From contig CALQLA020000017.1 of NCBI GenBank assembly GCA_943331295.2, positions 24,762 to 88,761 of the forward strand: a DNA stretch of 64,000 nucleotides, read 5' to 3'. Position numbers and translations under genes: made by a program. Within the stretch, counting starts at the first letter, position 1. Every line of letters starts with the position of its first letter. Of this stretch, positions 8,929 to 20,779 are shown one piece after another. The stretch is from Bordetella parapertussis (GTDB taxonomy: Bacteria > Pseudomonadota > Gammaproteobacteria > Burkholderiales > Casimicrobiaceae). The notes beneath the pieces were generated by a model. That model had not been told where the DNA came from, made no database searches, and was given only the letters and a program-made list of their open reading frames with translations.

Positions 8929-9022
8929 CACAACGCACCGAACCCGACGCACCGAACCCGACGCAGTGAACCCGACGCAGTGAACCCGACGCACCGAACC
9001 CGACGCACTGAACCAGACGGAG
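8929..9022. repeat. 14-bp tandem repeat array between mdh and prpB
   Basis: Five full 14-bp units with consensus aacccgacgca(c/g)(c/t)g run from 8941 to 9010, with degenerate partial units at both ends. Units vary only at the last three positions. The array ends 11 bases before the prpB start codon and so lies in its leader. The unit length is not a multiple of three and no conserved peptide results. Confidence 0.85.
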
Positions 9023-9033
9023 GGCAGCAGCCC

Positions 9034-9918
9034 ATGACCACCCAGTCCGCCGGCGCGAAGTTCCGCGCCGCCATCGCCGCCGAGCGGCCGCTGCAGGTAC
9101 CCGGCGCGATCTGCGCCTACCACGCCCTCCTGGCCGAGAAATCCGGCTACAAGGCGATCTACCTGTCGGGCGGCGGGGTCGCCGCCGGGTCGCTCGGCAT
9201 CCCCGACCTCGGCATCAGCAACCTCGACGACGTGCTGACCGACGTCCGCCGCATCACCGACGTGTCGTCGCTGCCGCTTCTCGTCGACGTCGACACGGGC
9301 TTCGGCTCGTCGGCGTTCAACGTCGCGCGCACCGTCCGCTCGCTGATCAAGGCGGGCGCCGGCGCCATGCACATCGAGGACCAGGTCGGCGCCAAGCGCT
9401 GCGGGCACCGCCCCAACAAGGAACTCGTGTCGCAGGCGGAGATGGTCGACCGCATCAGGGCGGCCGTCGACGCCAAGACCGACGCCGACTTCGTCGTCAT
9501 GGCGCGCACCGACGCGCTGGCCGTCGAGGGGCTGCAGGCGGCGATCGACCGCGCCTGCGCCTGCGTCGAGGCCGGCGCCGACATGATCTTCCCCGAGGCG
9601 ATCACGGATCTCGCGATGTACCGGCAGTTCGCGGCCGCGGTGAAGGTGCCGATCCTCGCCAACATCACCGAGTTCGGCGCCACGCCTCTGTTCACGCTGG
9701 ACGAACTGCGCGGCGCCGACGTCGCGATCGCGCTGTACCCGCTGTCGGCGTTCCGCGCGATGAACAAGGCGGCGCTCAACGTGTACCGGACGCTGCGGCG
9801 CGACGGCACCCAGAAGGCCGCCGTCGAGACGATGCAGACCCGCGTCGAGCTCTACGATTTCCTCGGCTACCACGCCTACGAGGAACACCTCGACGCGCTG
9901 TTCGCCAAGGCGAAATGA
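9034..9918 (+). CDS. prpB: 2-methylisocitrate lyase
   Basis: PrpB (294 residues) splits 2-methylisocitrate into pyruvate and succinate, the last step of the methylcitrate route for propionyl-CoA. It belongs to the isocitrate lyase superfamily: LVDVDTGFG, the catalytic loop KRCGH within [24 protein letters not shown], and [11 protein letters not shown]. The length is that of PrpB rather than of glyoxylate-cycle AceA. I use the ATG at 9034 because the upstream in-frame extension translates the 14-bp tandem repeat. prpC and prpD follow on the same strand. Confidence 0.95.
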   Translation: MTTQSAGAKFRAAIAAERPLQVPGAICAYHALLAEKSGYKAIYLSGGGVAAGSLGIPDLGISNLDDVLTDVRRITDVSSLPLLVDVDTGFGSSAFNVARTVRSLIKAGAGAMHIEDQVGAKRCGHRPNKELVSQAEMVDRIRAAVDAKTDADFVVMARTDALAVEGLQAAIDRACACVEAGADMIFPEAITDLAMYRQFAAAVKVPILANITEFGATPLFTLDELRGADVAIALYPLSAFRAMNKAALNVYRTLRRDGTQKAAVETMQTRVELYDFLGYHAYEEHLDALFAKAK

Positions 9919-9942
9919 CCCCGGACGCCGCAGCCGTGGACG

Positions 9943-9966
9943 CCCGCCGGGCCCCGCCCCGGCGGG
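9943..9966 (+). other. Intergenic hairpin between prpB and prpC
   Basis: CCCGCCGGG (9943-9951) pairs perfectly with CCCGGCGGG (9958-9966) around a 6-base loop. There is no T-tract, so it is more likely an mRNA-processing or attenuating hairpin than a terminator. Confidence 0.45.
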
Positions 9967-10035
9967 CCGGCCGCGCGCGGCGCGCCCCACTTTCCCGGCA
10001 CGCCGTTCGGCGCGCCGCCTGACAGGAGCCAGTCG

Positions 10036-11193
10036 ATGACCACCGAAGCCCCCGCCGTCACGCCCAAGCCCAAGAAGTCCGTCGCCCTGTCCGGCGTTCC
10101 CGCCGGCAACACCGCGCTGTGCACGGTGGGGAGGAGCGGCAACGACCTCGCCTACCGCGGCTACGACATCCTCGACATCGCGACGACCAGCGAGTTCGAG
10201 GAAATCGCCCACCTGCTCGTCCACGGCACGCTGCCGACGGCCGCCGAGCTCCGCGCGTACAAGGCGAAGCTCGCCGCCTTGCGCGGGCTCCCCGCCCCGC
10301 TCAAGGCCGTGCTGGAGCAGCTGCCGGCGTCGGCGCACCCGATGGACGTGCAGCGGACCGCGGTGTCGACGCTGGGCGCCGTGCTGCCCGAGAAGGACGA
10401 CCACAACGCGCCCGGCGCGCGCGACATCGCCGACCGGCTGATGGCCTCGCTCGGCCCGGCGCTGCTGTACTGGTACCACTGGAGCCACAACGGCCGCCGG
10501 ATCGACGTCGAGACCGACGACGACTCGATCGGCGGCAACTTCCTCCGGCTGCTGCACGGCAAGGCGCCGTCGCCGCTGATGGTGCGCGCGATGCACACGT
10601 CGCTCAACCTCTACGCCGAGCACGAGTTCAACGCGTCGACGTTCGCCGCGCGCGTGGTCGCCGGCACCGGCGCCGACATGTACTCGGCGATCACCGGCGG
10701 CATCGGCGCGCTGCGCGGGCCGAAGCACGGCGGCGCCAACGAGGTGGCGTTCGAGATCCAGAAGCGCTACGTCACGCCGGACGAGGCCGAGGCCGACATC
10801 CGCCGCCGGATCGAGGCAAAGGAAGTCGTCATCGGCTTCGGGCACCCGGTCTACACGATCGGCGACCCGCGCAACAAGATCATCAAGGAAGTCGCGCGCC
10901 AGCTGTCGCAGGACGCCGGCAGCCTGAAGATGTTCGACATCGCGGCCCGCATCGAGGACGTGATGTGGTCGGCGAAGAAGATGTTCGCCAACCTCGACTG
11001 GTTCAGCGCGGTGAGCTACCACATGATGGGCGTGCCCACCGCCATGTTCACCCCGCTGTTCGTGATCTCGCGGACTTCGGGCTGGGCCGCGCACGTGATC
11101 GAGCAGCGCATCGACGGCAAGATCATCCGGCCCTCGGCCAACTACATCGGCCCCGACGACCAGGCGTTCGTCCCCATCGCCAAGCGCGGCTAG
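10036..11193 (+). CDS. prpC: 2-methylcitrate synthase
   Basis: PrpC (385 residues) condenses propionyl-CoA with oxaloacetate. It is a short citrate synthase-family protein without the N-terminal beta domain. Conserved elements are [12 protein letters not shown] and [10 protein letters not shown] at the N-terminus, [28 protein letters not shown] (catalytic His), GFGHPVYT (methylcitrate-type variant of GFGHRVY) and [14 protein letters not shown] with the catalytic Asp. GACAGGAG precedes the ATG. Its neighbours prpB and prpD confirm the pathway. Confidence 0.95.
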   Translation: MTTEAPAVTPKPKKSVALSGVPAGNTALCTVGRSGNDLAYRGYDILDIATTSEFEEIAHLLVHGTLPTAAELRAYKAKLAALRGLPAPLKAVLEQLPASAHPMDVQRTAVSTLGAVLPEKDDHNAPGARDIADRLMASLGPALLYWYHWSHNGRRIDVETDDDSIGGNFLRLLHGKAPSPLMVRAMHTSLNLYAEHEFNASTFAARVVAGTGADMYSAITGGIGALRGPKHGGANEVAFEIQKRYVTPDEAEADIRRRIEAKEVVIGFGHPVYTIGDPRNKIIKEVARQLSQDAGSLKMFDIAARIEDVMWSAKKMFANLDWFSAVSYHMMGVPTAMFTPLFVISRTSGWAAHVIEQRIDGKIIRPSANYIGPDDQAFVPIAKRG

Positions 11194-11232
11194 CCACCAC
11201 CCTCATCCAGACCACCCAGACTCCCGACCGCC

Positions 11233-12675
11233 ATGTCAGCCCCCATCAGCAACGTCCGCCCCAAGCCCGACCAGGTCCTGGTCGACATCGCCGACTACGT
11301 CGCCAAGTACAAGATCACCAGCAAGGAAGCCTACGAGACGGCCCGGAACTGCCTGCTCGACACGCTGGGCTGCGGCTTCGAGGCGCTGTCCTACCCCGCG
11401 TGCACCAAGCTGATGGGGCCGATCGTCCCGGGCACCGTCGTCCCGAACGGCGCCAGGGTGCCGGGCACGTCGTTCCAGCTCGACCCGGTGCAGGCCGCAT
11501 TCAACATCGGCGCGATGATCCGCTGGCTCGACTTCAACGACACCTGGCTCGCCGCCGAGTGGGGCCACCCGTCGGACAACCTGGGCGGGATCCTCGCCAC
11601 CGCCGACTGGCTGTCGCGCAACGCCGTGGCCGCCGGCAAGAAGCCGCTGACGATGAAGGACGTGCTGACGGCGATGATCAAGGCGCACGAGATCCAGGGC
11701 GTCATCGCGCTCGAGAACAGCTTCAACCGCGTCGGCCTCGACCACGTCGTGCTGGTCAAGGTGGCGTCGACCGCCGTGGTCGCCGCGATGCTGGGGCTCT
11801 CCCGCGACGAGATCATCGACGCCGTGTCGCTCGCGTGGGTGGACGGCCAGTCGCTGCGCACCTACCGCCACTCGCCTAATACCGGCTCGCGCAAGAGCTG
11901 GGCCGCCGGCGACGCGACGTCGCGCGCGGTGCGCCTCGCGCTGATGACGAAGACCGGCGAGATGGGCTACCCGTCGGTGCTGACGGCCAAGACCTGGGGC
12001 TTCTACGACGTCCTGTTCAAGGGCCAGCCGTTCAAGTTCCAGCGCCCCTACGGCAGCTACGTGATGGAGCAGATCCTGTTCAAGATCAGCTTCCCCGCCG
12101 AATTCCACGCGCAGACCGCGGCGGAGTGCGCGATGACGCTGCACCCGCTGGTCCGCGACCGCATCGCCGACATCAGGAAGATCACCATCCGCACCCACGA
12201 GTCGGCGATCCGCATCATCGACAAGAAGGGCCCGCTGGCGAACCCGGCCGACCGCGACCACTGCATCCAGTACATGGTCGCGGTGCCGCTGATCCACGGC
12301 CGGCTGACCGCCGCCGACTACGAGGACAACGTCGCCTCCGACCCGCGGATCGACGCGCTGCGCGCCAAGATGGAATGCGTCGAGGACAAGAAGTTCTCGA
12401 AGGACTACCACGACCCGGACAAGCGGTCGATCGCCAACGCCATCACCGTCGAGTTCAAGGACGGCAGCAAGACGAAGGAAATCGTCGTCGAGTACCCGAT
12501 CGGCCACCGCCGCCGCCGCAAGGAAGGCATCCCGGTGCTGATCGAGAAGTTCCGCACCAACCTCGCGCGGCGCTTCCCGGCCAGGCAGCAGCAGCGGATC
12601 CTCGACGTCGCGCTCGACGCCAAGGCGCTCGAAGCGATACCGGTGCACGAGTTCGTCGACCTGATGACGATCTGA
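11233..12675 (+). CDS. prpD: 2-methylcitrate dehydratase
   Basis: PrpD (480 residues, MmgE/PrpD family) dehydrates 2-methylcitrate. Landmarks are [16 protein letters not shown] near residue 40, [26 protein letters not shown] near 97-122, and the Lys/Arg-containing [17 protein letters not shown] near 222. The family is iron-independent, so rehydration needs an aconitase. acnA lies two genes downstream, and no prpF/acnD pair is present. Confidence 0.95.
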   Translation: MSAPISNVRPKPDQVLVDIADYVAKYKITSKEAYETARNCLLDTLGCGFEALSYPACTKLMGPIVPGTVVPNGARVPGTSFQLDPVQAAFNIGAMIRWLDFNDTWLAAEWGHPSDNLGGILATADWLSRNAVAAGKKPLTMKDVLTAMIKAHEIQGVIALENSFNRVGLDHVVLVKVASTAVVAAMLGLSRDEIIDAVSLAWVDGQSLRTYRHSPNTGSRKSWAAGDATSRAVRLALMTKTGEMGYPSVLTAKTWGFYDVLFKGQPFKFQRPYGSYVMEQILFKISFPAEFHAQTAAECAMTLHPLVRDRIADIRKITIRTHESAIRIIDKKGPLANPADRDHCIQYMVAVPLIHGRLTAADYEDNVASDPRIDALRAKMECVEDKKFSKDYHDPDKRSIANAITVEFKDGSKTKEIVVEYPIGHRRRRKEGIPVLIEKFRTNLARRFPARQQQRILDVALDAKALEAIPVHEFVDLMTI

Positions 12676-12719
12676 ACCCGATCCTGCCGCCTTCCCCCCC
12701 GCGCCCCCCGGAGACGTCC

Positions 12720-13310
12720 ATGACGACCCGCCGCAAGCACGTGCCCCTGCTCGCCACCGCCGCCGTGGCGCTCGCCGCCGCGACGGGTGCCGGCGCCGTC
12801 GAGTACCCGACGCTGAAGAACGGCCAGTGGGAGATGACCACCACCTCGTCCGCCCCCGGGGCCGCGCCGCAGAAGTCGACGATCTGCCTCGACGCCGCCA
12901 CCCAGAAGATGATGATCGACATGGGCGCCGGGATGCAGAAGGAAATGTGCAGCCGGATGGACATGAAGAAGGACGGCGCGAAGTTCATCACCGACGCCGA
13001 ATGCAAGATCGGCAATTCGGTGATCAAGTCGCACGGCGTGATGACGATGCTCTCCGACACCGCGTACCGCACCGAGACCAGCGCGACGTTCGATCCGCCG
13101 TTCATGAAGGAGATGAAGGAAACGAAGAACGTCATCGAAGGCAAGTACATCGGCGCCTGCGGCAACGGCATGCAGCCGGGCGACATGATCACGCCCCAGG
13201 GCCAGAAGATCAACCTGAACCAGATCCAGCAGCGCGCTGCCCAGGCGGCGCCGCCCGCGGGCGCGCCGGCAGCGCCGGGCGCGCCCGCAGCCGCACCGAA
13301 GGGCAAGTGA
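12720..13310 (+). CDS. DUF3617 family periplasmic protein
   Basis: This 196-residue protein has a clear signal peptide ([26 protein letters not shown]) and the DUF3617 opening [14 protein letters not shown], followed by two conserved cysteines (STICLDAAT and KEMCSRMDM) and later DAECKIG and IGACGNGM. The tail is Ala/Pro rich. The family has no established function. It sits between prpD and acnA on the same strand, so it is probably co-transcribed with the propionate genes; a role in that pathway cannot be claimed. Confidence 0.8.
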   Translation: MTTRRKHVPLLATAAVALAAATGAGAVEYPTLKNGQWEMTTTSSAPGAAPQKSTICLDAATQKMMIDMGAGMQKEMCSRMDMKKDGAKFITDAECKIGNSVIKSHGVMTMLSDTAYRTETSATFDPPFMKEMKETKNVIEGKYIGACGNGMQPGDMITPQGQKINLNQIQQRAAQAAPPAGAPAAPGAPAAAPKGK

Positions 13311-13371
13311 TCCGGGCACCCCGGCGCCGGCCCGCCCGCCTCCCCCGAACGCCAACCGCGAAAGGAATCGC

Positions 13372-16077
<2,706 letters not shown>

Positions 16078-16103
16078 CCGTCCCGGGCGACGGGCGGGCC
16101 TGA

Positions 16104-16976
16104 GTGCCGCCCGACAGCCACCCGCTGCGCCGCGGGTTGCCGCTGTTCCTGCTCGCCGGGTTCTGCCTGACGTCGCTCGACACCACCGCCAAGTACCTGG
16201 TGCGCGACCATGCGCTGTTCCTGGTCGTCTGGGCGCGCTACGTGGGCCAGATGGCGATCGTCACGCCGTGGGCCTGGCACCGCGCCGGGCCGGGCTTCTG
16301 GCGCACCCGCCGCCCCGTCGCGCAGCTCACCCGCTCTGCACTGCTGATGGCGGCGACCGTCGGCTTCTTCGCCGGGTTGCGCTACCTGCCGCTCGCCGAA
16401 GGCTCGGCCATCACCTTCCTGGCGCCCGTCTTCATCGTCATCCTGTCGGGCCCCCTGCTGGGCGAGCGCCCGACGAAGGCGCGCTGGGCGGCGTGCCTGG
16501 TGGGCTTCCTCGGCACGCTGGTGATGCTGCGACCGGGGTCCGCGGTGTTCCACCCGGCCGTGCTGCTGATGATCGGGACCGCGCTGTGCAACGGGCTGTA
16601 CCAGATCCTGACCCGCAAGCTCGCCGCCGAGGATCCGCGCACGACGCTGTTCTACAGCGCCGTGGTCGGCACCGTGGTGACGACGGCAGCGCTGCCCTGG
16701 GGCTTCGTCGGCGAGACGATCACGCTGCGCGAAGGCGGACTGTTCGTCCTGCTCGGGCTGCTCGCGGGGCTCGGCCACTGGTGCGTGATCGGCGCCTACT
16801 CGGCGGCACCCGCGTCGATGCTGACGCCGTACATGTACCTGCAAATAGTCTGGGCGACCGCCTACGGCTACATCGTGTTCCGGCAGGTTCCCGACGGCTG
16901 GTCGGCGATCGGCATCGGGGTGATCGTCGCCAGCGGGATCCTGCTCGCGCTGCAGGAACGGCGGCGGCGGTCGTGA
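16104..16976 (+). CDS. DMT superfamily (EamA domain) permease
   Basis: The protein has 290 residues and about ten hydrophobic helices arranged as two EamA repeats (roughly 10-135 and 150-285). Landmarks are CLTSLDTTAKYLVRD at the first helix, GLRYLPLAEGSAITFLAPVF near 92-112 and PYMYLQIVWATAYGYIVF near 235-253. Such proteins export metabolites, often amino acids or other small compounds; the substrate is not predictable. The start is a GTG 26 bases after acnA; no closer ATG fits the first helix. It may ride on the acnA transcript. Confidence 0.85.
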   Translation: MPPDSHPLRRGLPLFLLAGFCLTSLDTTAKYLVRDHALFLVVWARYVGQMAIVTPWAWHRAGPGFWRTRRPVAQLTRSALLMAATVGFFAGLRYLPLAEGSAITFLAPVFIVILSGPLLGERPTKARWAACLVGFLGTLVMLRPGSAVFHPAVLLMIGTALCNGLYQILTRKLAAEDPRTTLFYSAVVGTVVTTAALPWGFVGETITLREGGLFVLLGLLAGLGHWCVIGAYSAAPASMLTPYMYLQIVWATAYGYIVFRQVPDGWSAIGIGVIVASGILLALQERRRRS

Positions 16977-17013
16977 GCCAGGGGGCCGCCGCACAGCGGA
17001 AAGCCAGGGCGCG

Positions 17014-17121
17014 AAGGACGCCGCGACCGCAACCAAGGAGGCCGCCACGCAGGCCATGGACGCCACCAACGAAGCCGCCGCCAAGGCGGTCGATGCGACG
17101 AAGGATGCCGCGAAGAAGTGA
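17014..17121 (+). pseudogene. 3' remnant of an Ala/Lys-rich small protein gene
   Basis: A 35-codon open stretch ending in TGA reads KDAATATKEAATQ, AMDATNEAAAKAVDATKDAAKK. This is the repeat style of small Ala/Lys-rich exported or histone H1-like proteins common in beta-proteobacteria. No start codon or signal peptide precedes it in frame; only an internal ATG for 21 residues is present. I read it as the tail of a gene whose 5' part was lost. The call rests on composition alone. Confidence 0.35.
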
Positions 17122-17206
17122 CGGCGCTCCGATGCGGAGCGTCGAAAACGCAACGGATCGCCCCCCACGCCTCGGCGATCGCCCGGTCGGCGCGGACCGG
17201 ATTATG

Positions 17207-17242
17207 TTGACGGCATAACAGCCACCCCCTATGCTGCCGTCA
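17207..17242 (+). promoter_or_regulatory. Probable promoter with overlapping inverted repeat
   Basis: TTGACG (17207-17212) and TATGCT (17230-17235) are 17 bases apart, a good sigma-70 spacing. TGACGGCA around the -35 is repeated inverted as TGCCGTCA just after the -10, so an operator or hairpin overlaps the promoter. It points toward the riboswitch and pilin operon. A second candidate -10, TACAAT, lies near 17318. Confidence 0.45.
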
Positions 17243-17406
17243 TGGCACGGGCCACGAGGTGATGGACGGTACCGCTGGGTGGACAGGCGGATACCATGGG
17301 TCCCGCGACTTGGATGCTACAATGCCGAAGTGGGCAGCGGATGGGTGTACAAGATTAAGTTTCTGGCCCATCCTACTGATTCGTTTCGTTTTTTGTAGTT
17401 CAGTGT

Positions 17407-17490
17407 GATTCGGGCAAAACCATCGAGAGATGGTGACGCAAAGCCTCCGACCCAAGCGCCATGCGGCGACGGGTAGCGGGGTTGCCAATC
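17407..17490 (+). ncRNA. Cyclic-di-GMP-I (GEMM) riboswitch
   Basis: The aptamer is recognisable from its conserved core. P1 is closed by GATT/AATC and GGCAA/TTGCC. Hairpin P2 is CCATC-GAGA-GATGG with a GNRA loop. The joining segment GACGCAAAGCCTCC and the strand GACGGGTAGCGGGGTTGCC follow in the canonical order. The ligand-contacting G and C positions fall within these blocks. It lies about 100 nt before the first gene of the minor-pilin operon. A GGGAAC/GTTCCC stem (near 17513-17535) in the space before the ribosome binding site could be part of the expression platform. c-di-GMP control of pilins by this class is established; the direction of control here is not evident. Confidence 0.93.
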
Positions 17491-17586
17491 GGCGCATAGC
17501 CGGTTGATCTTCCGGGAACGAGCCACAAGGTTCCCGCTTGGCGGCACCACGGTTCTCGCAGGTTGCGCTCCGCAAGGAGATGAGCG

Positions 17587-18117
17587 ATGACCGGCCGTAC
17601 GACAGCGCGCACAGGGTTGCCAGGCATGCGCTTTCGCTGCGGTGATCGCCGCTCCGCACCCGCCAGCCTTAGCCGTCACCCCCCCTTCGCCTGCAGCCTC
17701 GCGCCTGCCGCGCACGGCTTCACGCTGGTCGAGATCCTGATCGCGATCGCCGTGCTGACCATACTCGCCGCGATCGCGCTGCCGCAGTACAGCGCGTACA
17801 CGCGGCGGGCGCAGCTTTCCGCCGCCTTCGAGAGCCTCGGCACCTATCGGATGCGGATGGAGCAGGCCTACCAGGACGGCGGCAACTACGGCGCGACCAA
17901 TTGCGCGATCACGGCGCCCACGACCAGCACGTACTTCCAGTACACCTGCGCGCTGACCAACTCCGGCCAGGGCTTCACCGCGACCGCCACGGGCGTCAAC
18001 ATGATGGCGGGGTACACGTTCACGACCGACGCGGCCGGCGCCAATGCCACCACGGCCTACCCGGGCGGTACCGGACTGCCGGCCGCCTGCTGGTGGTCCC
18101 GGGTCGGAGACTGCTGA
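17587..18117 (+). CDS. Type IV minor pilin, PilE-like
   Basis: The 176-residue prepilin has the N-methylation motif GFTLVEILIAIAVLTILAAIALPQY, with cleavage expected after the Gly at about residue 44. The C-terminal part has paired cysteines (ATNCAIT/YTCALT and ACWWSRVGDC), as in PilE-type minor pilins. The leader before the cleavage site is unusually long, about 43 residues. The ATG at 17587 is supported by AAGGAG seven bases upstream; a later ATG at 17626 would shorten the leader but has no such site. It is the first gene after the c-di-GMP riboswitch, and its stop overlaps the next start. Confidence 0.88.
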   Translation: MTGRTTARTGLPGMRFRCGDRRSAPASLSRHPPFACSLAPAAHGFTLVEILIAIAVLTILAAIALPQYSAYTRRAQLSAAFESLGTYRMRMEQAYQDGGNYGATNCAITAPTTSTYFQYTCALTNSGQGFTATATGVNMMAGYTFTTDAAGANATTAYPGGTGLPAACWWSRVGDC

Positions 18118-18644
18118 TGCGCACCCGCGGCTTCACGCTGATCGAGATGATGGTGGTGATCGCCATCACCGGACTCCTGCTCGCCTCCGGCGCGCCGATG
18201 GTCGCGGAGATGCGCGCCAACAGCCAGATCCGCGGCGTCGCGGAGCAGGTGCGCGACGGCCTCAACACGGCACGGATGGAAGCGATCCGCCGCAACACGA
18301 CGATCAACTTCGTTCCCAACGGCACGGGCTGGTCGGTGGTCGCGCCGGCGGTCGGCGCCACGGCGGCGGTCACGCTGGTCACGCGGACGCCCTATGCCGC
18401 GGAAAGCGCGTTCGCCGCGACCCCGAACACGACGCAGGCCACCACGCCCATCGCGTTCAACGGCAGCGGCCGGATCACGACCGCAGTGCCGTCGAACGTT
18501 TACACCATCCAGGTGACGCAGCCCGACGGCACCTGCGTCGCCGCCGGCGGCAACGTCCGCTGCCTCAACGTAAAAGCCCTCAAGGGCGGCGAGGTCCGGA
18601 TGTGCGATCCGGCACAGGCCTCGTCGAAGCCCGAAGGATGCTAG
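18117..18644 (+). CDS. fimT: Type IV pilus assembly protein FimT/GspH-like minor pseudopilin
   Basis: The protein has 175 residues. The short leader MRTRG is followed by FTLIEMMVVIAITGLLLASGAP, the prepilin motif with Glu at +5. The GspH/FimT domain follows (RGVAEQVRDGLNTARMEAIRRNTTINF, then a C-terminal GGEVRMCDP). Minor pseudopilins of this type form the tip complex that primes pilus assembly. The start overlaps the preceding stop (TGATG), so translation is coupled. Confidence 0.87.
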   Translation: MRTRGFTLIEMMVVIAITGLLLASGAPMVAEMRANSQIRGVAEQVRDGLNTARMEAIRRNTTINFVPNGTGWSVVAPAVGATAAVTLVTRTPYAAESAFAATPNTTQATTPIAFNGSGRITTAVPSNVYTIQVTQPDGTCVAAGGNVRCLNVKALKGGEVRMCDPAQASSKPEGC

Positions 18645-18655
18645 GAGCGACTCTC

Positions 18656-19120
18656 ATGCCCAGGATGCAAATGCAACGGACGCGCGCCCTGCCGCGCCGG
18701 CAACGCGGCTCGTCGCTGATCGAGGGCCTCGCCGCGCTCGTGATCTTCTCGTTCGGGATGCTGGGCCTCGCCGGGCTCAAGACCCAGATGATGCAGCAGT
18801 CCTCTCACGCCCAGCTGCGCGCGCAGGCGAGCTTCCTCGCGGAGGAGATCATCGGCCTTGCCACCGCCGACACGATCAACGTCGACTGCTACAGGATGAC
18901 GTCGACGGGCCCCACGACCTGCAGCAACGCGGTCGCCACCGCGGCCGTCAGCGAGTGGCGCACGCGGACGATGGCGGCGCTGCCCGGCGCGTCGTCGACG
19001 CCGCCGGTGGTCTCGTACGCGACGGACGGCACGTTCACGGTCACGCTGCTGTGGCAGAGGCCGCAGGAAACGATGCAGCACAACTACGTGTCGACGACCA
19101 ACCTGTACCCGGGCAACTGA
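18656..19120 (+). CDS. pilV: Type IV pilus modification/minor pilin PilV
   Basis: PilV (154 residues) has a basic leader ending QRG, then SSLIEGLAALVIFSFGMLGLAGLKTQMMQQ, the PilV prepilin signature with a Ser replacing Phe at +1. The region AQLRAQASFLAEEIIGL follows. Two cysteines occur near residues 80 and 90. It lies between fimT and pilW in the standard minor-pilin order. The ATG at 18656 was chosen because the upstream frame is a shadow of fimT. Confidence 0.88.
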   Translation: MPRMQMQRTRALPRRQRGSSLIEGLAALVIFSFGMLGLAGLKTQMMQQSSHAQLRAQASFLAEEIIGLATADTINVDCYRMTSTGPTTCSNAVATAAVSEWRTRTMAALPGASSTPPVVSYATDGTFTVTLLWQRPQETMQHNYVSTTNLYPGN

Positions 19121-19121
19121 A

Positions 19122-20216
19122 ATGCGTGCAATGCGCCAGCAGCGCGGCTTTTCGATGATCGACCTGATGGTCGGGCTTTTCGTCGGCCTGCTGGTGTCGC
19201 TTGCCGTCTACGGCACCGCCTCGGTCGTCGGCGCGCAGCGGCGGACGAGCGTCAGCGGGAACGGGGCGATGGAATCGGGGATGGCGGCCGTCTACGCGAT
19301 CCAGCACGACATCAAGTCGGCAGGTATCGGGGTCTGGGCAAACGGCCAGACGATATGCTCATCGATCAACATCTACCACAGCGGCACGATCGCAAACGGA
19401 ACGTCGCTGGCGCCGGTGGTCATCACCCCGGGTTCCAGCGCCTCGGTGTCCGACCAGATCACCGTGGCCTACAGCGACTGGGTGCTGGCCAATAACGCCA
19501 TCGAACTGACCTCCGGCATGTCCTCCGCGGTCGACGCCATAACCGTCGGGAACGCGCGGGCTTTCACGGTCAATGATTTCGTGATCGTCGGCGACGCCAG
19601 CACGACGCTGCCCTGCACACTGATGCAGGTGACCGGCAAGAGCACCGCCGGCTTCGGGTTCGACGTGGCGCACGCCGCGGGTGCCTGGAACCCGGCCAAT
19701 CCGGGTACGGCCTTCACCACGCCCGCGACCTACATGGCCGGTGCCGATGCTTTCGACCTCGGCCCGCCGCTGGCCGACGGCTCGCCGCGCCTCAACTGGA
19801 CCACCTGGCGTATCAACGGCAACAACCTCGAGGCCCTCAACCTGCTCACCAGCACCGCGGACGTCATCGCCAACGACATCGTCATGATTAAGGCCTATTA
19901 CGGCACCAGCAACGGCTCGGCCCAGCAGATCGAGCAATGGGTTGCGGCCACCAATGCCTGGGCGAGCCCGCTCGACGCCACGCATATTTCCGCGATCCGC
20001 GCCATCCGGCTGGCAATCGTCGCCCGATCCCCGGTTGCGGAAAAGCCGTCGGTGATCGGCGGCAGTTGCGACGCGACGACGACCGCCCCGACGTCGTGGG
20101 CCGACGGACCGACGCTCGACCTGTCGGCCAACACGAGCTGGCAGTGCTACCGGTACCGCGTGTTCACGATCGTGGCGCCGCTCAAGAACGTGCTCTTCGG
20201 CGCAGGCGGCGTATGA
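19122..20216 (+). CDS. pilW: Type IV pilus assembly protein PilW
   Basis: PilW (364 residues) begins MRAMRQQRG, followed by FSMIDLMVGLFVGLLVSLAVYG, the prepilin motif (Asp rather than Glu at +5). A long beta-rich domain follows, with SGNGAMESGMAAVYAIQHDIKSAGIGVW and the C-terminal CYRYRVFTIVAPLKN. PilW is a core minor pilin of the PilVWX-Y1 tip complex. It begins two bases after pilV, and its stop overlaps the pilX start. Confidence 0.88.
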   Translation: MRAMRQQRGFSMIDLMVGLFVGLLVSLAVYGTASVVGAQRRTSVSGNGAMESGMAAVYAIQHDIKSAGIGVWANGQTICSSINIYHSGTIANGTSLAPVVITPGSSASVSDQITVAYSDWVLANNAIELTSGMSSAVDAITVGNARAFTVNDFVIVGDASTTLPCTLMQVTGKSTAGFGFDVAHAAGAWNPANPGTAFTTPATYMAGADAFDLGPPLADGSPRLNWTTWRINGNNLEALNLLTSTADVIANDIVMIKAYYGTSNGSAQQIEQWVAATNAWASPLDATHISAIRAIRLAIVARSPVAEKPSVIGGSCDATTTAPTSWADGPTLDLSANTSWQCYRYRVFTIVAPLKNVLFGAGGV

Positions 20217-20779
20217 GCGCGCCGGGCCGCCCCGAGCGTGATTGCCGGAGTGCGCAGCACCAGCGCGGCGGCGCCCTGATGATCACGCTGATCGCGCTCG
20301 CGGTCCTGCTGGTCGCGGCCGTGTCGGTGCTGCGCTCCACCGGCACCGCGAGCGCGATCGCGGCCAACACGGCGAGCAAGCAGGCCGCGGCCGAGGCCGC
20401 GGACACGGCGCTTCAGGCCGCGGCGGTCCGGCTCTCCGCGCTGACCGCGATCGACACCGACATCAGCGGCGCTTACTACGCCACGCAGCAGGCGGTCGAC
20501 AGCAACGGCCTGCTGACGGTCAGCTGGACCGGCGTACCGGAGACCGTCGTCGGCAACTTCAAGGTGCAGTACCTGATCGATCGCCTCTGCGACGCCCCCC
20601 TGCCCGTCACCGACGCCGCGGTGCAGTGCTCGACGGCGCCGGCAGCGAGCGAGTCGACGAGCTTCCGCGTCGGCGCACCGCTTTACGTTCCCAAGACACC
20701 CGTCTTCTACCGGATGACGGCCCGCGTGGTCGGGCCGAAAAGCAGCGAAAGCTTCATCCAGGCCGTGGTGAGCAAATGA
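20213..20779 (+). CDS. pilX: Type IV pilus assembly protein PilX
   Basis: The 188-residue protein has a basic N-terminus, QRGGALMITLIALAVLLVAAVSVLRSTGTASAIAANTASKQAAAEAAD, typical of PilX (landmarks GGALMITL and AAEAADTALQAA), and a C-terminal YRMTARVVGPKS strand. It lacks the canonical Glu at +5, as PilX proteins usually do. It overlaps pilW by four bases and its stop overlaps the pilY1 start. Confidence 0.82.
   Translation: MSAPGRPERDCRSAQHQRGGALMITLIALAVLLVAAVSVLRSTGTASAIAANTASKQAAAEAADTALQAAAVRLSALTAIDTDISGAYYATQQAVDSNGLLTVSWTGVPETVVGNFKVQYLIDRLCDAPLPVTDAAVQCSTAPAASESTSFRVGAPLYVPKTPVFYRMTARVVGPKSSESFIQAVVSK

Noticed and set aside
8929..9022. CRISPR-like array
   Set aside because: The 14-bp units are directly adjacent with no spacers and no cas genes nearby.
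17207..17242. Intrinsic terminator
   Set aside because: The inverted repeat has no T-run and coincides with a well-spaced promoter.
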